In this document: piece by piece, positions 6,516 through 6,793 of the stretch
How the letters are laid out: each line of letters starts with the position of its first letter
How positions within the stretch are numbered: the stretch's first letter is position 1
DNA from: Gammaproteobacteria bacterium
GTDB lineage: Bacteria > Pseudomonadota > Gammaproteobacteria > Pseudomonadales > Azotimanducaceae
Reading direction: 5' to 3'
DNA length: 6,793 nucleotides
NCBI GenBank assembly: GCA_003476445.1
Contig: DMUF01000170.1
Span: 1 to 6,793, forward strand
Translations under genes and position numbers: made by a program
The notes under the pieces: generated by a model
Told to the model about the DNA's origin: nothing
The model's input: only the letters and a program-made list of their open reading frames with translations
The model's database searches: none

Positions 6516-6793
6516 ATGGGCTATCGCGCCCTGCTGAAACAGTACATCCGGCATTTGCTCAAGGTCGCCGGCGATCACCATATTCATATCGCCGAGGCGT
6601 CATTGATCCTGAGCCGACGGGACGTCGCTGAGCTCAAGCTGCTCGCGGCAGAGATAGACCGGGAGGACGGGGAGGCGCGCCGCACACGCGTGGATGGCGG
6701 CTTGATGGAAGCTGATGCTGCATCCCTGGCTGCCGGGAAACCGGCAGCCAGGGCAGAGGCTTATTCGGCAGGGGGGGGTTCTGCTGCAGGCTC
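6516..6793 (+). CDS. Small unrecognised protein, open at right edge
   Basis: The ATG at 6516 opens a frame of at least 92 codons without a stop before the window ends. The first 50 or so residues look like a real compact helical protein: MGYRALLKQYIRHLLKV, then DHHIHIAEASLILSRRDV, then AELKLLAAEIDRED. Codons here end mostly in G or C, as in the neighbouring genes. From about residue 52 the sequence becomes Ala/Gly/Arg-rich with low complexity, and residues about 70-80 are encoded by a perfect 13-bp inverted repeat. The true protein may therefore be short, with the frame merely staying open, or it may have a disordered tail. No signal peptide or membrane segment is seen. GGAG (6501-6504) is 11 nt before the ATG, a rather long spacing. 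It is divergent from the lipoprotein operon and shares its Pho-like control region, so co-regulation is plausible. I recall no named family. Confidence 0.6.
   Translation, partial: MGYRALLKQYIRHLLKVAGDHHIHIAEASLILSRRDVAELKLLAAEIDREDGEARRTRVDGGLMEADAASLAAGKPAARAEAYSAGGGSAAG
6724..6753. terminator. Perfect 13-bp hairpin near the right edge
   Basis: CCCTGGCTGCCGG (6724-6736) and its exact reverse complement (6741-6753) enclose a 4-nt loop, GAAA on the plus strand and TTTC on the minus. It lies 7 bp past the TAA of the minus-strand tail at 6761-6793 and inside the open plus frame. It is a likely transcription end or mRNA 3'-end structure for one or both converging genes. There is no long T-run on either side, so the mechanism is uncertain. 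Confidence 0.55.
6761..6793 (-). CDS. Probable C-terminal tail of a gene entering from the right
   Basis: Ten minus-strand codons before a TAA at 6761-6763 read EPAAEPPPPAE with the first Glu at the edge, an acidic, Pro-rich end typical of flexible C-terminal tails. The stop is followed 7 bp later by the 13-bp hairpin, the layout expected at a gene end. The run of eight G (6771-6778 on the plus strand) encodes the prolines. Too little is visible to name the product, and chance openness of so short a frame cannot be excluded. Confidence 0.35.
   Translation of the reverse strand, partial: EPAAEPPPAE

Noticed and set aside
6413..6631. A 72-codon plus-strand frame across the Pho-like region
   Set aside because: It overlaps the regulatory repeats and the better small gene at 6516 in another frame, and its composition is Arg/His/Pro-rich as in shadow frames.

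Overview
The window is high-GC DNA with tight gene spacing and no mobile elements, RNA genes or CRISPR. A TonB-dependent outer-membrane receptor, an outer-membrane-type lipoprotein, a FadA-like thiolase and Pho-box-like repeats together suggest a Gram-negative proteobacterium. A free-living gammaproteobacterium is most likely, but this comes from protein style, not from a marker gene.

Layout, left to right: (1) 1-350, minus: 5' part of a small exported protein of unknown function, cut by the left edge. (2) 480-1664, minus: a complete thiolase with all catalytic motifs, followed by a terminator-like hairpin at 446-470. (3) 1665-1876: intergenic, with a strong hairpin at 1810-1837 just after the receptor gene. 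(4) 1877-4642, minus: a 921-residue TonB-dependent receptor. (5) 4670-6295, minus: a 541-residue lipoprotein that looks like a parallel beta-helix, 27 bp upstream of the receptor gene and almost certainly co-transcribed with it. (6) 6296-6515: a divergent intergenic promoter region with Pho-box-like 11-bp repeats on both strands. (7) 6516 to the right edge, plus: a small unrecognised protein, open at the edge. (8) 6761-6793, minus: a probable C-terminal tail of another gene entering from the right, with a perfect 13-bp hairpin after it.

The main point of interest is the lipoprotein-receptor pair. The lipoprotein belongs to a widespread but functionally unassigned beta-helix family whose members also occur beside TonB-dependent receptors in Bacteroidota (from memory, not searched). 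Four degenerate PhoB half-sites at exact 11-bp spacing lie upstream of the operon, and one two-repeat site faces the divergent small gene. The working model is a phosphate-starvation-controlled surface system: the lipoprotein captures or processes a substrate at the cell surface and the receptor imports it. The substrate cannot be read from the sequence. The thiolase and the left-hand gene appear to be separate transcription units without an evident link to this system.
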